A stretch of 64,000 bases of DNA from Solen grandis (taxonomy: Eukaryota > Mollusca > Bivalvia > Adapedonta > Solenidae), in NCBI GenBank assembly GCA_021229015.1, contig CM037792.1, positions 4,965,876 through 5,029,875 of the forward strand, given 5' to 3'. Every line of letters starts with the position of its first letter. The stretch's first letter is position 1. The notes below the pieces were generated by a model. The model saw nothing but the letters and a program-made list of their open reading frames with translations, was not told the DNA's origin and did no database searches. The position numbers were made by a program, and so were the translations under genes. This document shows, piece by piece, positions 11,584 through 22,290 of this stretch.

Positions 11584-11870
11584 TTTATTTCTCATTTCAA
11601 GTTTGAGTGCAACTTTAGACTGTTTGTTATGTATAACTCAACACACATGCACACATACACAGAGAAGATAATGAGAGACAGAGAGTGAGAGAATCAGATA
11701 GATAGAGAGAAAGAAAGATGTTGAATTTTGAAAGAAACAAGTTGAAAACTGTAAAAAAAAATAATACATATGTATGAACACACACACACACACTTATATA
11801 AAGAGTTATTAGTATTATGGGAGGGAAAGAAAAAAATATTTACTCTTCTGTGATTTTTGGTCTACCTCTC
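11584..11870. repeat. Simple-sequence tracts: (CA)n, (GA)n and (AGAT)n
   Basis: ACACACATGCACACATACAC is followed by GAGA and GATAGATAGAGAG tracts (about 11640-11727). A CA run lies at about 11780-11793. They are in the 3' part of Tigger-1, after the transposase stop. Confidence 0.7.
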
Positions 11871-11943
11871 TAGAACAACACCCTCTCTACAACACACACT
11901 TCACCTCTGTCCGAACAGTGTTTGCTCTTGGGAGGTTAGACTG

Positions 11944-11988
11944 TACTCTCTTCCTGCATGCAAGATCAAACATATTTGTGAGTGTTAA
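11944..11988 (+). pseudogene. Displaced 3' end of the hAT transposase
   Basis: Joining this segment to 5491 with one copy of TA keeps the hAT frame: after LDNETI it reads YSLPACKIKHICEC and then TAA. The S-L-x-A-C-K-I pattern right after the Thr-Ile of the dimerisation domain is how hAT transposases of this type end. This places both boundaries of the 6.45-kb insertion to the base. Confidence 0.8.
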
Positions 11989-12059
11989 AATGTACAAGTG
12001 GATAATGAGTAGTTAAAAAAGTCTGAAAGAGCCTGCTTAGTGTTATGGTTAACTGAATG

Positions 12060-12245
12060 CAGAGCAGGTTTATTTTTTTGCAATTTTTATGGAGGTTCAC
12101 CCAAGGATATTTCATGCCAAGTTTCATCAATTTCTACCCAGCGGTTTCAGAGATGTCTTTTATATATATCAAATTGTTGATGATGGATGGAAGGTGATCC
12201 CAATAGCTCAACTTGAGCACACTGTGCTCCAGTGAGCAATCTAGA
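12060..12245 (+). mobile_element. 3' end of a tandem-repeat-cored non-autonomous element
   Basis: The text CATGCCAAGTTTCATCAATTT leads into a hairpin: CTCAACTTGAGCACA, then TGTGCTCCAGTGAG, at about 12208-12238. Endings of the type GCTCA(A/C)CTTGAG...CTC..GTGAGC recur in this window (42551-43580, 53580-53625). This looks like a truncated copy. Confidence 0.5.
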
Positions 12246-14110
12246 ATTATTGCTAAAGGTATTAAGTGTGTGATTAAAGACATCAAACCTGAAGCTAGTG
12301 CAGGCATATATGAACACGTAAATCTGGAAATCTTATGTGAACTGATTCAGCAGGGGTTTAGATAGGCTAAAGTGATTAAGTCACAATGTGGTTATATCAA
12401 CTTAATCTTAAAACATAATCCACACAGTAGAGAAACTGAATATTTTTTCTTTAAATTGAACTAGCATTATTGCATTTTCAGGGAAGTGAGCAGTTGAAGG
12501 ACCTCATGATTGGCAATCATACTACATATTCTCACAGTATTGCCAACTTTCTTTCTGCTATTGTAAATGATTTAGAAGTGGACTTGGTAGGGAAAGTAAA
12601 AAGAAATCTGATGGTTTTAGTTCATGGTAGATGAGTCATCTGACACATCTGTTCATCAGAATTTAATTGCTTCATAAGAAATATAGAGTATGGTAACTTT
12701 GACCAGGTTCATCCTTCTATATATTTTCTGGATATACATAACACAGTTGGATAGGGCAACTGCTGACAGTATCCATTCTGCTCTTTTCAGAATCATGATA
12801 GATTCAAAGAGTATTGATGTCCTCAAGCTTTAAGGAAGCTGTGATTATGGAATGTGACAAGTCAGGTTTGGTCACCGGGTCTGGTTATTCCTGCTACCCA
12901 CTGTATGTCATATAGGCTAGCTCTAAGCTGTTGTAATAGGGCTGATAGGATTTCCTTTTTGATCTAGTTTCAGGAAATATTAAATTTCATACACAAATAT
13001 TTCCACTTCTCTGACTTGACTATTTGAGTTTACCGTTGCTTCAACAGTATTTCAGTCATTTAGCGACGTCCAATTAATTAAAGGTGGAGGAAGACCCCCA
13101 ATGCACGGAGGCATTCGGGTAGAACCACCGACCTACCGCAAGTCAAATGGAAGGCTTCCTCACATGAAAATCCGAATGACCCTGCCGGGATTCGAACCCA
13201 CGCGGTGAGGGGCTGCTGAGTGAGTGTTAAAGTCAGCGACTTTACCCTCTCGGCCACAGAGGCCCCACTCCACTTCTCTCCTAAAACACCTACAGGCTTG
13301 AGGTCATTGAGTCAGTACGGAGGTATTCTATGCTAGATGGTTATGTTTCTAGGGTTCAATGGATTCTACTTTGCAGAATTGTGCTGCTTTGGTTTAAGCC
13401 CTGTTACCAGAGGAAGGAGGTAAGAAGGCACTACCACATGCTTTTTTTCTGTGTGTGGCTAACTCCATGGTTTGGAAGAATTTGTCAGTTTTGAGTGAGA
13501 AGTTTTAGAAGGATGACATTAATTTTGCTGAGGTTACTCCATTGTTGAGTTGAGTTTGAGTCTAGAGACACTTGATGCCACGTATGGTCTCAAGATGTTT
13601 GAGCTTCATGGTCCCACCATCAGGAATGGTGATAAACCAAGAAAGAAGCTCTGTCTAATAGTAACCAGTCCCTCTCTGTCTATTAGTAACCAGTCCCTCA
13701 CTGGTGTGGTTACCAGTCTGCTGGAAAGGTTTTGTTCAAATGCTGTGGTTACAACTGCTCTCAGCAACCACTTCACCCCCTATCACTGCTTCACAGTCTG
13801 ACAGGACTTATGACATTGACTTTGTCTCTGAATATCTTAGTACAGTTGGGTTATCTGGTTATCTGGAAGAATTGGTCAAATTTGCTGAGTCTGTGGGAGT
13901 AAGTCTCAACCTTGCTTTTAAGAATGACAATATCTTTCCATCAGTACAGCTGAATTGAAGCTGCTAGAAGATACCTACTGGTACCTGTATCAGCTAACTG
14001 TTGAATGCAAAAGGGAATTCAGTCGCCAAAATCTTGTGAAGACCTCACTAAGGATTAGAATGTCTGCTGAGGCAATGGAACATTAACTGAGAGTTAATGC
14101 AGTCCAAGCT
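12245..14110 (+). pseudogene. hAT transposase pseudogene (second copy), interrupted by a SINE
   Basis: Fragments in shifting frames follow the hAT order. First comes FLDIHNTVG (about 12730). Near 12900 there is IPATHCMSYRLALSCCNRAD, the usual HCxAHRLxLA region. An ISFLI..FQEILNFIHKYFHFS stretch at about 12950-13012 resumes after the SINE at 13280. At about 13470-13540 there is VANSMVWKNLSVLSEKF. At 13990-14090 the C-terminal block reads ECKREFSRQNLVKTSLRIRM, matching the ERGFSxMNRIKTxLRxRLS dimerisation motif. Many stops and frameshifts are present. It is separate from the hAT copy at 4.9-5.5 kb. Confidence 0.65.
13013..13268 (-). mobile_element. tRNA-derived SINE with 11-bp target duplication
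   Basis: On the minus strand the head reads GGCCGAGAGGGTAAAG (A box, about 13245-13260) and GGGTTCGAATCCC (B box, about 13187-13199), like a Leu/Ser-type tRNA. A body follows with GGTGGTTCTACCCGAATGCC. TCCACTTCTCT occurs at 13002-13012 and again at 13269-13279. The interrupted hAT frame (KYFHFS, then P) is continuous when the SINE and one repeat are removed. Confidence 0.8.
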
Positions 14111-14417
14111 TTAGGGAAGACAGTTGAACTATCATCCAGTTGGCTTTATAATTACGCCATAATGAAACAACTTGGCATCCACTGTAGACAAGGTAGTGAT
14201 TGGTCATCATTACCTGCCCCACCACTGCGAGGATGTACCAAGCATAAGGGAGCAAAACATCTGTTGATGGGTGGAGCTTGGCTGATGATGTCTATGTTCA
14301 GCAGTTTAACAGTATTTTCTCATCTCAAGGGCATTTAAAGTGGGGGCCAGGCAAAACCAGGCTCCTGTAACTTTCAGTGATGTGACTGACATAATTTTCA
14401 ATTGTGTGACTTTACCT

Positions 14418-14657
14418 TAACCCTTTACCTCATGAATATTCATGTACAAATTTATGATATGATGAATATACATTAACTGAACTGGTATATGAAACAGTGG
14501 ATTTTTCTTTGCTCTGCAGACTGTGTCAGAATTTGAGCTACACTATTGTATGAGAAAACAGAGGAGACCCTGATAGCTCCTGTAGAAGACCATGTTTGAT
14601 CTGGGTCTGCTCTGATTGCCAATTCGTCAGATAGAGTCTATAAAGTAAAGGGTTTAG
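14418..14657. mobile_element. piggyBac-like MITE, second copy
   Basis: It begins TTAACCCTTTACCTCATGAA and ends AAAGTAAAGGGTTTAG. The interior matches the reverse complement of 62402-62640: TGAATATTCATG..ACAAATTTAT near one end and the GATCTGGGTCTGCTCTG region near the other. It shares end design with 3153-3394. Confidence 0.65.
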
Positions 14658-14759
14658 TTAGCAGATTTAGAGAAGAGATTATCAAGTATATATGTAAAAC
14701 CTAGAAGTATTGTTTTTTAATTCATCTTGAATTAAAGAGTATGCATTGTACTTATTCGT

Positions 14760-15905
14760 TCGACATGTGATATGTTAGGAAAAGAAACAAGAGCAACACA
14801 TGCAGGTGCCAGCGCTCATCTGTTTTTGCCAGCTAAAAATGTAAACCTTTAAATGCAAGGTTGAAGTACCATACCCTTTAAATTTGACCTTTGACCTTGA
14901 CCTAAGCATGGAAAAGAATGTATACAACACCAAGACATAAAATATGTAAATAAAAAATCACAATTAATAGTCCATTGAGTTTTTGATAACCAACACAAAA
15001 CTGTAAAATTTAAAGACATTTTAAAAAATAAAAAAAATGCTCTTTTTTTTTATCTGCCTTAAGATCAAAGCCAAAATCACACCTGCACAGGTTCGTATGA
15101 TGATAAACCAGTATACAAGTTAAAAAAAAAAATATTGAAAAATAACAGAGATATATCTATTTTAAAACTTGTCCAGAGTTATGGTTAAATAAGTTCAAAG
15201 GTCAAGGTCAATAGATGAAATATTGTTTCAAAAGTTAAAGTAAAAATAGGTCAAAGGTCAAGGTCGATAGATAAAATATTGAGGTATATCTGAATAGCCC
15301 TTGCAAAATGAATATAAATACCAAAAATAAAAGTTTTATGTCAAATAGTTAAGAAATTACAGCCAACGTTAAAGTTTTTTTTTAAACATTTCAAATATAT
15401 GTCAAAGTTCAAAAGTCAAGATCAAAAGTCCAATAGTGTAACATTGATGGAAAGGACTTGCCACAAGGAATTCACATGTGAAATATCAGTGCTCTGTTTG
15501 TAACAGTTCTGAAATGACAGCATTTTAAAGTTTTCAAAAGTTAAAGTAAAAACAGGTCAAAGTCGATAGATGAAATATTGAGGTATATCTGAATAGCCCT
15601 TGCAAAATGAATATGAATACCAAAAAAGTTTTATGTCAAATAGTGAAGAAATTACGGCCAACTTTAAAGTTTTTGTTAAACATTTAAAAAATAGGTCAAA
15701 GTTCAAGGTTCAATGGAACGGTGTTGCTACAAGGAATTCACATGTAAAATATCAGTGTCCTGTTGACAATGGTTTAGAAATGAAGGCATTTTAATGTATT
15801 CAAAAGTAAAATAAGGTCAAAGGTCAAGGTCAATAGGTGAAATATTTGCATATGTCTGGATAGGTCTTGTCAAGATGAATATGCATACCAAAAATGAAAG
15901 TTGTA
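14760..15905. repeat. Degenerate ~270-300-bp repeats rich in AGGTCAAGGTCAA
   Basis: The phrase GAGGTATATCTGAATAGCCC occurs at 15281 and 15580, and a diverged GCATATGTCTGGATAGG at about 15848. Between them AAAGGTCAAGGTCRATAGA and AAGAAATTACRGCCAAC recur. The block stops at the left end of Tigger-2 and looks truncated by it. Confidence 0.65.
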
Positions 15906-15907
15906 TA

Positions 15908-18371
15908 CAGTAGAAACTCACTTAGTGGGCACCACAAAAATACGGGCAACTTTTAATTACGGGCAAAATTCGCGGTCCAGATCGCTTTGCTATATGTTTA
16001 TTTGCCTGCAAAACTCAATAATGTGGGCACCTGGCTATTGCGAAATGCGAGCACCATTTTTGGTCCCAAACGGTGTTTACAGTGCAAAATGAACCTAGCT
16101 AAAGCGGGCACCTGTCCAAGGGCGATAACACTTTCGATTTTTTATCTGACTGGTTATGTGAAATACCGTCGTAAGTTATGTCTCAGTATTTTGCAAACCA
16201 GTCTGTGTGTTTCACGTGCCTGACATTTACAAACTGACAACAGGTCCAGGTGTCAGTTTGTTTCAAAAAATGGGACGTTAATGAATCCCTTTATCAAAAG
16301 CGGTAATTAATAGTCGGCACGTCTGTTTTATAAACTTTATAGCTAATTAGTAAATATTCATATCAAAAGTGAGAAAAACATGATTATAAATAATGTGCAC
16401 TTCATGAAATGCATTCAGAATTCATTTTGCATTTCTTACGTTCACTGTATCAAAACCATGAGTAAGAAACGTAAAGAACTTTCTCTCAAAGACAAAATTT
16501 CATAGATTAATGATAGCCATGGTAAATCTCATCATGTTCTAGCTGAACAGTTTGGCATTGGAAAGCATTGGGAGTGGTTTTAGAGGAAGTGGTCTCAGGG
16601 TGTGCCACTATCAGGACCCATGCTTCAGGAGAGGGCTCTCTCTTATGCTGAGGATCTCGGCATCTCCACTGACGATTTCAAGGCATCTAAAGGCTGGTTA
16701 TCATGCTTCAGGAAGTGACATAACATACAGTTAGCCAATGTATGTGGGGAAGCTGGTAGTGTGTCTGCTGCCACTGTGGACAATTGGAAGGAGCGACTTC
16801 CCACTCTACTAGAGGGCTACACATCAGATGACATCTTCAACATGGACAAAACAGGTCTATTCTACGGAGCTCTTCCTAACAAGACTCTGGCTATTCGCGG
16901 TGATCAGTTTAAGGGAGGGAAAAAGGCGCAAGAAAGACTGACTGTAGCTTTGTGTGTTAATGTGAATCGTGCCTTTGAAAAGCCACTTGTTATTGGCAAA
17001 TGTGCGAAACCCAGGTGTTTCAAGAATGTGGACACGGCTTCTCTGCCTTTGACATGAAAATACAATGCCAAAGCATTGATGAATACAGAAATATTCACAG
17101 ACAGTCCTTCAGCTGACAGGAACGTCCTCCTTCTTTTGGACAATGCCCCATCCCATCCACATTTACTTGAGCTGTCCAATGTGAAGATGCTGTTTCTCCC
17201 AGCTAACACAACATCTCACCTCCAGCCTCTGGACCAGGGTATCATTAAGACTGTTATACGGAGCATTATAGGAAGAGGCAGTTGCATTCAATGATAGCCC
17301 GCATCGATGATTCAGAGATCGTGGAAAAGGTAGCTAAGAACATCAGTGTTCTTGATGCTATTCACTGGGTGTCTGCAGCAGTGAAAGATGTGAAGGCCTC
17401 CACAGTGATCAAATGTTTTGCGAAGGCAGGGATGACAGAATCCATGGTAGATGACGAGGACGACATCACACCAATCTCCCAGCTGGTAGAAATGATGAGA
17501 TCTGCACAACAGGAGATGACCTGCACAATGACAGCTGAGGAGTTTGTCGATTTAGATAGAGACATTCCCGTGAATGCAGATTCTGATGATAACTGGGAGG
17601 TAGAATTGGTGCAGGAGATGAGGACTAGGGACTGCGAAGCTATTGAGTCGGACGATGACGTGGAGGAATCTGAGGAGCGACCAGGATACAGAACTGTCAG
17701 GAGGCCCAAAGATGATACAAGACCTGAATGCGTTCCTCTTGGCTAACAACATGGGCAGTGTAAGTGAAAAGCTAAGAGGCATCCAGGAGGAGATTGAATC
17801 GCAGCAGCTAAAGGTGATGGTTTCATCCACTCAGACTACAATCACAAAGTTGAACAGTGATTAAAAAATTGAAAAAAATGATATGAGTGCTAAGTAGGCC
17901 AAAGAAAACTGGAACAAATTAGGAATTGTTTATTCAAATGTGCTTCTGATAATGTGCTTCTAATTATCACTTAAAAAGGCATTCAGTGATAAAACTTTAA
18001 AATACATAGTTTGTGAATATTGATTTACTGAACTAAATTAAGTATACAGTACATACTGTGAATAATCTGAGCTACAGTTAGTCAATATTCCTACTGAGAT
18101 AATGGGTAAACATGTACATGTATGATATGATTTCTTTTGCAGCTTTTGTGTAGTTGCATGTTATTTTTATTGTATCTATTTTATATTTCTTTTGTTGTAT
18201 TTAAATAAAGATAAAAAAAAAATTAAATGGCTTATTATTTAATGACTTATTTGAATAATCAACTGATTACACAAAACTCACATAACACACACCTTGCTAT
18301 TAAGGCCAAATTTCGAATTAAGGCCACTTGTGCCCGGTCCCATACGTGACCTTAATCGTGAGGTTCCACTG
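15908..18371 (+). mobile_element. Tigger-2, degraded pogo-type element
   Basis: The left end is CAGTAGAAACTCACTTAG, preceded by TA (15906-15907). The right end reads GTGAGGTTCCACTG, which inverts to CAGTGGAACCTCAC, closing at 18371. The length of 2.46 kb is normal for Tigger. The base pair after the right end is CG, not TA, so the duplication is not clean. It encloses the transposase pseudogene 16458-17864. Confidence 0.7.
16458..17864 (+). pseudogene. Tigger-2 transposase, multiply disrupted
   Basis: It starts MSKKRKELSLKDKIS and then meets a stop (TAG, about 16503). An HVLAEQFGIGK helix-turn-helix piece follows, after which a deletion removes much of the DNA-binding region. The catalytic domain reads FNMDKTGLFYGALPNK (Glu after the first Asp is now Lys), then [26 protein letters not shown] and QPLDQGIIK, so all three Asp blocks are present. 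A TGA near 17055, a short deletion near 17100 and frame changes near 17275 and 17700 break it. The acidic tail (DDEDDITPISQ) and the ending TKLNSD-stop are preserved. Confidence 0.8.
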
Positions 18372-18617
18372 CGTATTATTGACTCAATAAATTAACCAAC
18401 AATTAGTGTTTCAATTACCTCAAATGCCATTATCTATGCATAGTTTGAAGTTTGATGAAATGTGCATCACATATATAAACAGTTATGACGAGTTATATTC
18501 AGCTGATGAGATAATCGCTGATGGTGTTAATGTTGGAATTATGAATGCATAATTATATGCGGACATCTTTTATCTTTTGTGAGTATTAAAGGTGTTTTTT
18601 ATTGATTGCTTGATCAA

Positions 18618-20101
18618 AGATTCTCGAAGCTGGGAAAAGCTCAAGAATAATTGCAACTGAGTTTAATGTTGACCGGAATCAGATCCAGAATATATCAAAA
18701 AGAAAACGGGAACTGCTTGAAGAGTTTGAGAGCGAGAATTTAGAACTAAAGAGATCTCGCTGATCAACACCCAACAATGAAATCAACAATCTCTGTTACC
18801 GCTGGTTTTACGACACAACATCAAGACAAGTTCCTGTGTCTGGCCCACTTCTGAGAGAGAAGGCATTGAAGTTCAGCAATGATCTGGGACTTGTAGATTT
18901 CAAAGCATCAACGGGATGGTTAGACCGTTTCTTACGACGTCACAACATCGTACTGAAGAAACAGTCAGGTGAACGCACAGCAGTCAACATGGATGTGGTT
19001 TCTGACTGTATGAAAAAGCTACCCACACTGTGTGAAGATTACAAGCCATCAGACATTCAACATGGATGAAACGGGCCTCTTCTACAGAGACACTACCAGA
19101 AACACTTTCTTCAAGAAAGGTGAAACATGTGCTGGGGAAAGCACTCTAAGGAAAGGATTACAGTTGCACTCTGAGAAGATACAGCCCGTAATGATTGGTA
19201 AATCAAAGAAACCGGGATGTTTTAAGTCAATGACACCAGACCAGCTGCCAGTCAGATATTACAACAAGAAAGCCTGGATGACAACTGCAATTTGTGATGA
19301 TTGATTGAGGTGGTTTGACAGAAGGATGAATGGTAGGAAGGGTCTACACTATTCTTGGACAATGCCCCAGCACATCCTCATGTCACCTTGAAAAATGTGA
19401 AGGTTCAGTTTATGCCAGCTAACATTACAGTGAGTCAGCCTCTGGATCAGGGAATAATCCAAACACTGAAACTTAAGTACCGAAAGCACCAACATCAGCA
19501 TGTCCTCAGTACCCAAAAAAGACAGGCCCAGAGATTGTGAAGGACATGAATGTGCTGCAGGCCATCAACTGGATCGACCATGCATGGAGGGACACAGAGA
19601 CATCAACAATAGTGAAATGTTTCAGCAAAAGTGGCTCCAAGTCAACTGTCGAGCGTAAAAATGCATGTGAGGACACACAGGAAAGATCAGTGGAATCGAT
19701 GTGGATGAACTACCGCTATCACTGCACAAGATGTCTAGGGATGTGTTTGACTGTGATATTCAGGAGTTAGTTGACCTTGATGCAGAATTTGAAACATGTG
19801 ACAATGACATGAGTAAATGGGACAAGACAGCTCATGAGATCTGAGACTGTCAGTGAGGATAGAGATGATGAAGAAGAAGAGCCACAGGAGAAGGAAAATC
19901 AGGACACGATCGCTTACAGATGCCAGTTTGTTTCTGGACAGGATTAAGGAAATGGCCCTGGAGAAAGGACAAAAAACCCTGTTTGACTGTGCCTTGGACA
20001 TGGAGGACCTTATCACAGACATGCGAATGGCCAAAAGTGTTTCCACAGAGACTTTAGTGCAAAGTGAATTGGCGATATCAAACAAAACATCATTGTGTTA
20101 A
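18618..20101 (+). pseudogene. Tigger-3 transposase, related to Tigger-1, disrupted
   Basis: It reads ILEAGKSSRIIATEFN, then DRNQIQNISKRKRELLEEFE with no intron, at the position where Tigger-1 has one. After a TGA at about 18760 come VPVSGPLLREKALKFSND, DRFLRRHNIVLKKQSGER, a one-base slip before FNMDETGLF (about 19058), KPVMIGKSKKPGCFK-like text, FLDNAPAHPH and [16 protein letters not shown]. The second-to-third Asp gap is one residue short of Tigger-1. The acidic tail ends at a stop at 20099-20101. No clear terminal repeats were found. Confidence 0.75.
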
Positions 20102-20289
20102 ATTAAGAGAATACTCATATTTCATCTAAGAAATTCATGTATGCAGTATGAGTTAAAGGTTGCGTGATATTGCTTGAAGCAAGACATGTACATTATATGC
20201 AGTACAAGTATTTAACTTTTTTAAAATACATGTTTATCTATGATAATTAGTTTTTTGTTATTAAAGTGTAAATATTTACTTTTTTTCAA

Positions 20290-20470
20290 TTTATTCAGAG
20301 ATGGAGAGAGAGAGAGAGAGAGTGTTGGTGTACAGGTATAATTTACATATAAAAAAGTAAAAATAAACACATACATACATCGGGGTCCGCCCACAGAGCC
20401 GAGCAGGCAGACGGACCCTTAAATAAACAGAGTTATCAGTCAGTCAGCACATACATACATACATACATTT
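20290..20470. repeat. (GA)n and (CATA)n tracts
   Basis: A GA run lies at about 20301-20321 and CATA repeats at about 20368-20378 and 20448-20467. Between them is a short hairpin, GGGTCCGCC..C with GGCAGACGGACCC, at about 20382-20418. Confidence 0.6.
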
Positions 20471-20553
20471 ACAAGTTCTGTCAAAAATGGCATAAGCAGC
20501 CAACTGTGGCCCCTCCCTTGGGTGGCTGCTTAATACAAGTTTGACTGTAATTC
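20466..20553 (-). repeat. Tigger-type terminal segment with internal repeat
   Basis: On the minus strand it begins CAGTCAAACTTGTATTAAGC at about 20553. The AAGCAGCC / GGCTGCTTA pair recurs inside it at about 20489-20497 and 20521-20531. The orientation is that of a 5' end, so it is not the matching 3' end of the fragment upstream. A separate insertion is likely. Confidence 0.4.
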
Positions 20554-20851
20554 TACAGTCCATTCGTGATGGTACGAAGTAGCCCTGGGAAACGCATTTA
20601 TTTTGTTCCATCGCGTATTTCGTTCCATCACATCTTTCATATTGACGATTGAGAATCCCTTTATGTATGTGCTCACTCGTTTGTTTATGTTGTGTTTTAG
20701 TATGTATTGCCGAAAACAATGTAACCAGGTTAATTCCCAGTTCTTTGGCAATTACTATCTTTTGTCTTCCCTTCTCAACATCAATGATAGGATTGTATTT
20801 CACTTCTATGGTCTGTGTTTTTCTCTTCACTCCCCTCTTTTCACTTGCCAT
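20554..20851 (-). pseudogene. Tigger transposase N-terminal fragment (Tigger-4)
   Basis: The minus-strand start MASEKRGVKRKTQTIEVKYN is followed by VEKGRQKIVIAKELGIN, the first helix-turn-helix of a Tigger/CENP-B-like transposase. It resembles the KRKLETKSYAEKYRAITEVE start of Tigger-5 more than Tigger-1. The frame then degrades and runs into the unrelated Tigger end at 20553. No catalytic domain is present. DNA upstream on the minus strand (20852-21360) is probably its 5' untranslated part. Confidence 0.55.
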
Positions 20852-21365
20852 TTCCTACCCTGTTATCCTCCCAGATGACCCGGGCCCTTCACAAGGTTAC
20901 TAGGAAAAAATAACTAATAAAATTCTGATCCAGTTATCCCCCCAGGTAAACTGGGTCCTTCACTGAATTTCTCAGAATATTGCTATTAGATATTCAATGA
21001 AATTGTATTTGTAGTAGTCTTAGATTTATATGTTCGTATTAACATGAAGTAGAATGGAATAATAAGTCAGACCTGGAGACCAATATTTATATTGCTGCTT
21101 ATTAAGTTTTGACATAAAATCACTCATTAATCTTTGTAACAAACAAACTCGATTGTAAGCTTCATGTCAGTTTGCAACAATCAACGTCTCGGATGGCATG
21201 CTAATAGGCTGATTACAGACAATATAATGGCGGACGCGTGTAAGCAACAGGTGTCACTCGGGTAGGTGTGAAAACTGACCGACACTTCGTTCGAACAGGT
21301 CATTAATCAGTTGTTAATTAGCTGCATAAAGTAAGCTATTTTCAGCAGTTAAAATTATTTTCTAA
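20852..21365. other. Non-coding, probable 5' region of Tigger-4 (minus)
   Basis: No protein is recognised. Text such as ACAGGTGTCACTCGGGTAGG and TTAATTAGCTGCATAAAG resembles sequence upstream of the Tigger-2 and Tigger-5 start codons. Confidence 0.35.
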
Positions 21366-21470
21366 GTGTATGGGTGGTACCCACCATAGGGTACCCTCCT
21401 ATCAGGGTACCCCCTGGCCCCCATATGGGGGTACCCTCTGACCCCACGAGGTACCCCCAACCCCCTAAGG
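21366..21470. repeat. GGTACC-rich, palindrome-rich cluster
   Basis: GGTACC occurs at 21376, 21390, 21406, 21430 and 21450, mixed with small palindromes (AGGGTACCCT, CCCCCATATGGGGG). The cluster sits exactly at the left border of the virus-like locus. One plus-strand frame is open through it from about 21390 into the capsid-like region, so it may be coding rather than a terminal hairpin. Both readings are inference. Confidence 0.5.
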
Positions 21471-22290
21471 GCCTATGACATAGGCTGGCAATACATTCCA
21501 TACGACACATGCAGAGCATCAGTGGTACCCAGAGACTGGTTCAATGAAATCCTACACGCAAGCAGTTGGAGAATTTAAACAACACAGTTGCATGATCAGT
21601 GACATAACACCAATACAACAGACAGCCTCACCCACAGATGCATCACAAGTACAGTCACAGTTCATCAGTCAACCCAAGGTCATGATAGGAACAGACCCAC
21701 AGAGATTCTGGACAATGAGGGCAATTAGACCAAAGAACGCAGGGGAAAACCTATACTCACAAAACAACTTCCTTAGGGTCCCAGATCCGACATCCCTTGA
21801 CAATGCACTATTGAAGAGATGTATCATAGATTTGGGGCGGGTATTCAAAAAGGCCAATGACAATCAAAAGATCAAGGTCAATGAGATGGCAGGGGAGAAA
21901 ATCAATGACGAGAATGGCATGCTGAGAATAGAGGAGATGGTCCCGGGAATGGTCAAGGTTCACGAGAAGAAATACGAGAGCGCAGACTGTAGATGGTATC
22001 CCATAGGAAACTTTAACAGTACAGAGCTGTACGACGTGCCCTTCACCAACAAGTTCAAGCAGCGGAAATGTCCTACAACAACAGGAGACATAGAAGCAAA
22101 TTACGCAACACTAGTCAATCACAATTTCCTTGACGAAACACTACCCATACTCATAAAAGTTGCACCATACTTATGTGAAATGGGGACCATAAACATTATT
22201 GCAACAAGAAAGTCAGTAGAACTGACAGATGCTCCCCGAAGAACGTCATTGTTACAAATAAGACCTTGGTCAATGGGAGGGAGGATGTAG
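21390..22290 (+). pseudogene. Parvovirus-like capsid (VP) gene remnant
   Basis: Two overlapping plus-strand frames are seen. The first, open from about 21390 to a stop at 21576, is rich in Trp, Tyr and Pro (WQYIPYDTC). The second, 21544-22290, is 248 codons. A frameshift near 21575 links them. The longer frame ends with an aliphatic strand and a small basic patch (LPILIKVAPYL, then APRRTSLL), which resembles the C-terminal part of parvoviral capsid proteins, perhaps Hamaparvovirinae. The identification rests on this resemblance and on the replicase downstream. No phospholipase motif is visible. The gene lies 5' of the replicase, the reverse of the usual order, and is cut at its 3' side by a repeat element at about 22291. 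Confidence 0.45.

Larger units (their letters stand above)
5492..11943 (+). mobile_element. Tigger-1, composite pogo-type element with nested insertions
   Basis: The left end begins CAGTCTAACCTCTCC right after TA (5490-5491). The right end is the inverse, ending GGGAGGTTAGACTG at 11943 and followed by TA (11944-11945). TA duplications and CAGT-type ends are normal for Tigger/pogo. The internal phrase GAACAACACCCTCT occurs near both ends in direct orientation (about 5523 and 11873). The autonomous part is the transposase at 9605-11447. The span is 6.45 kb, far more than the usual 2-3 kb, because about 3.5 kb between the left end and the transposase 5' region holds a LINE fragment and a MULE gene. 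Confidence 0.75.
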
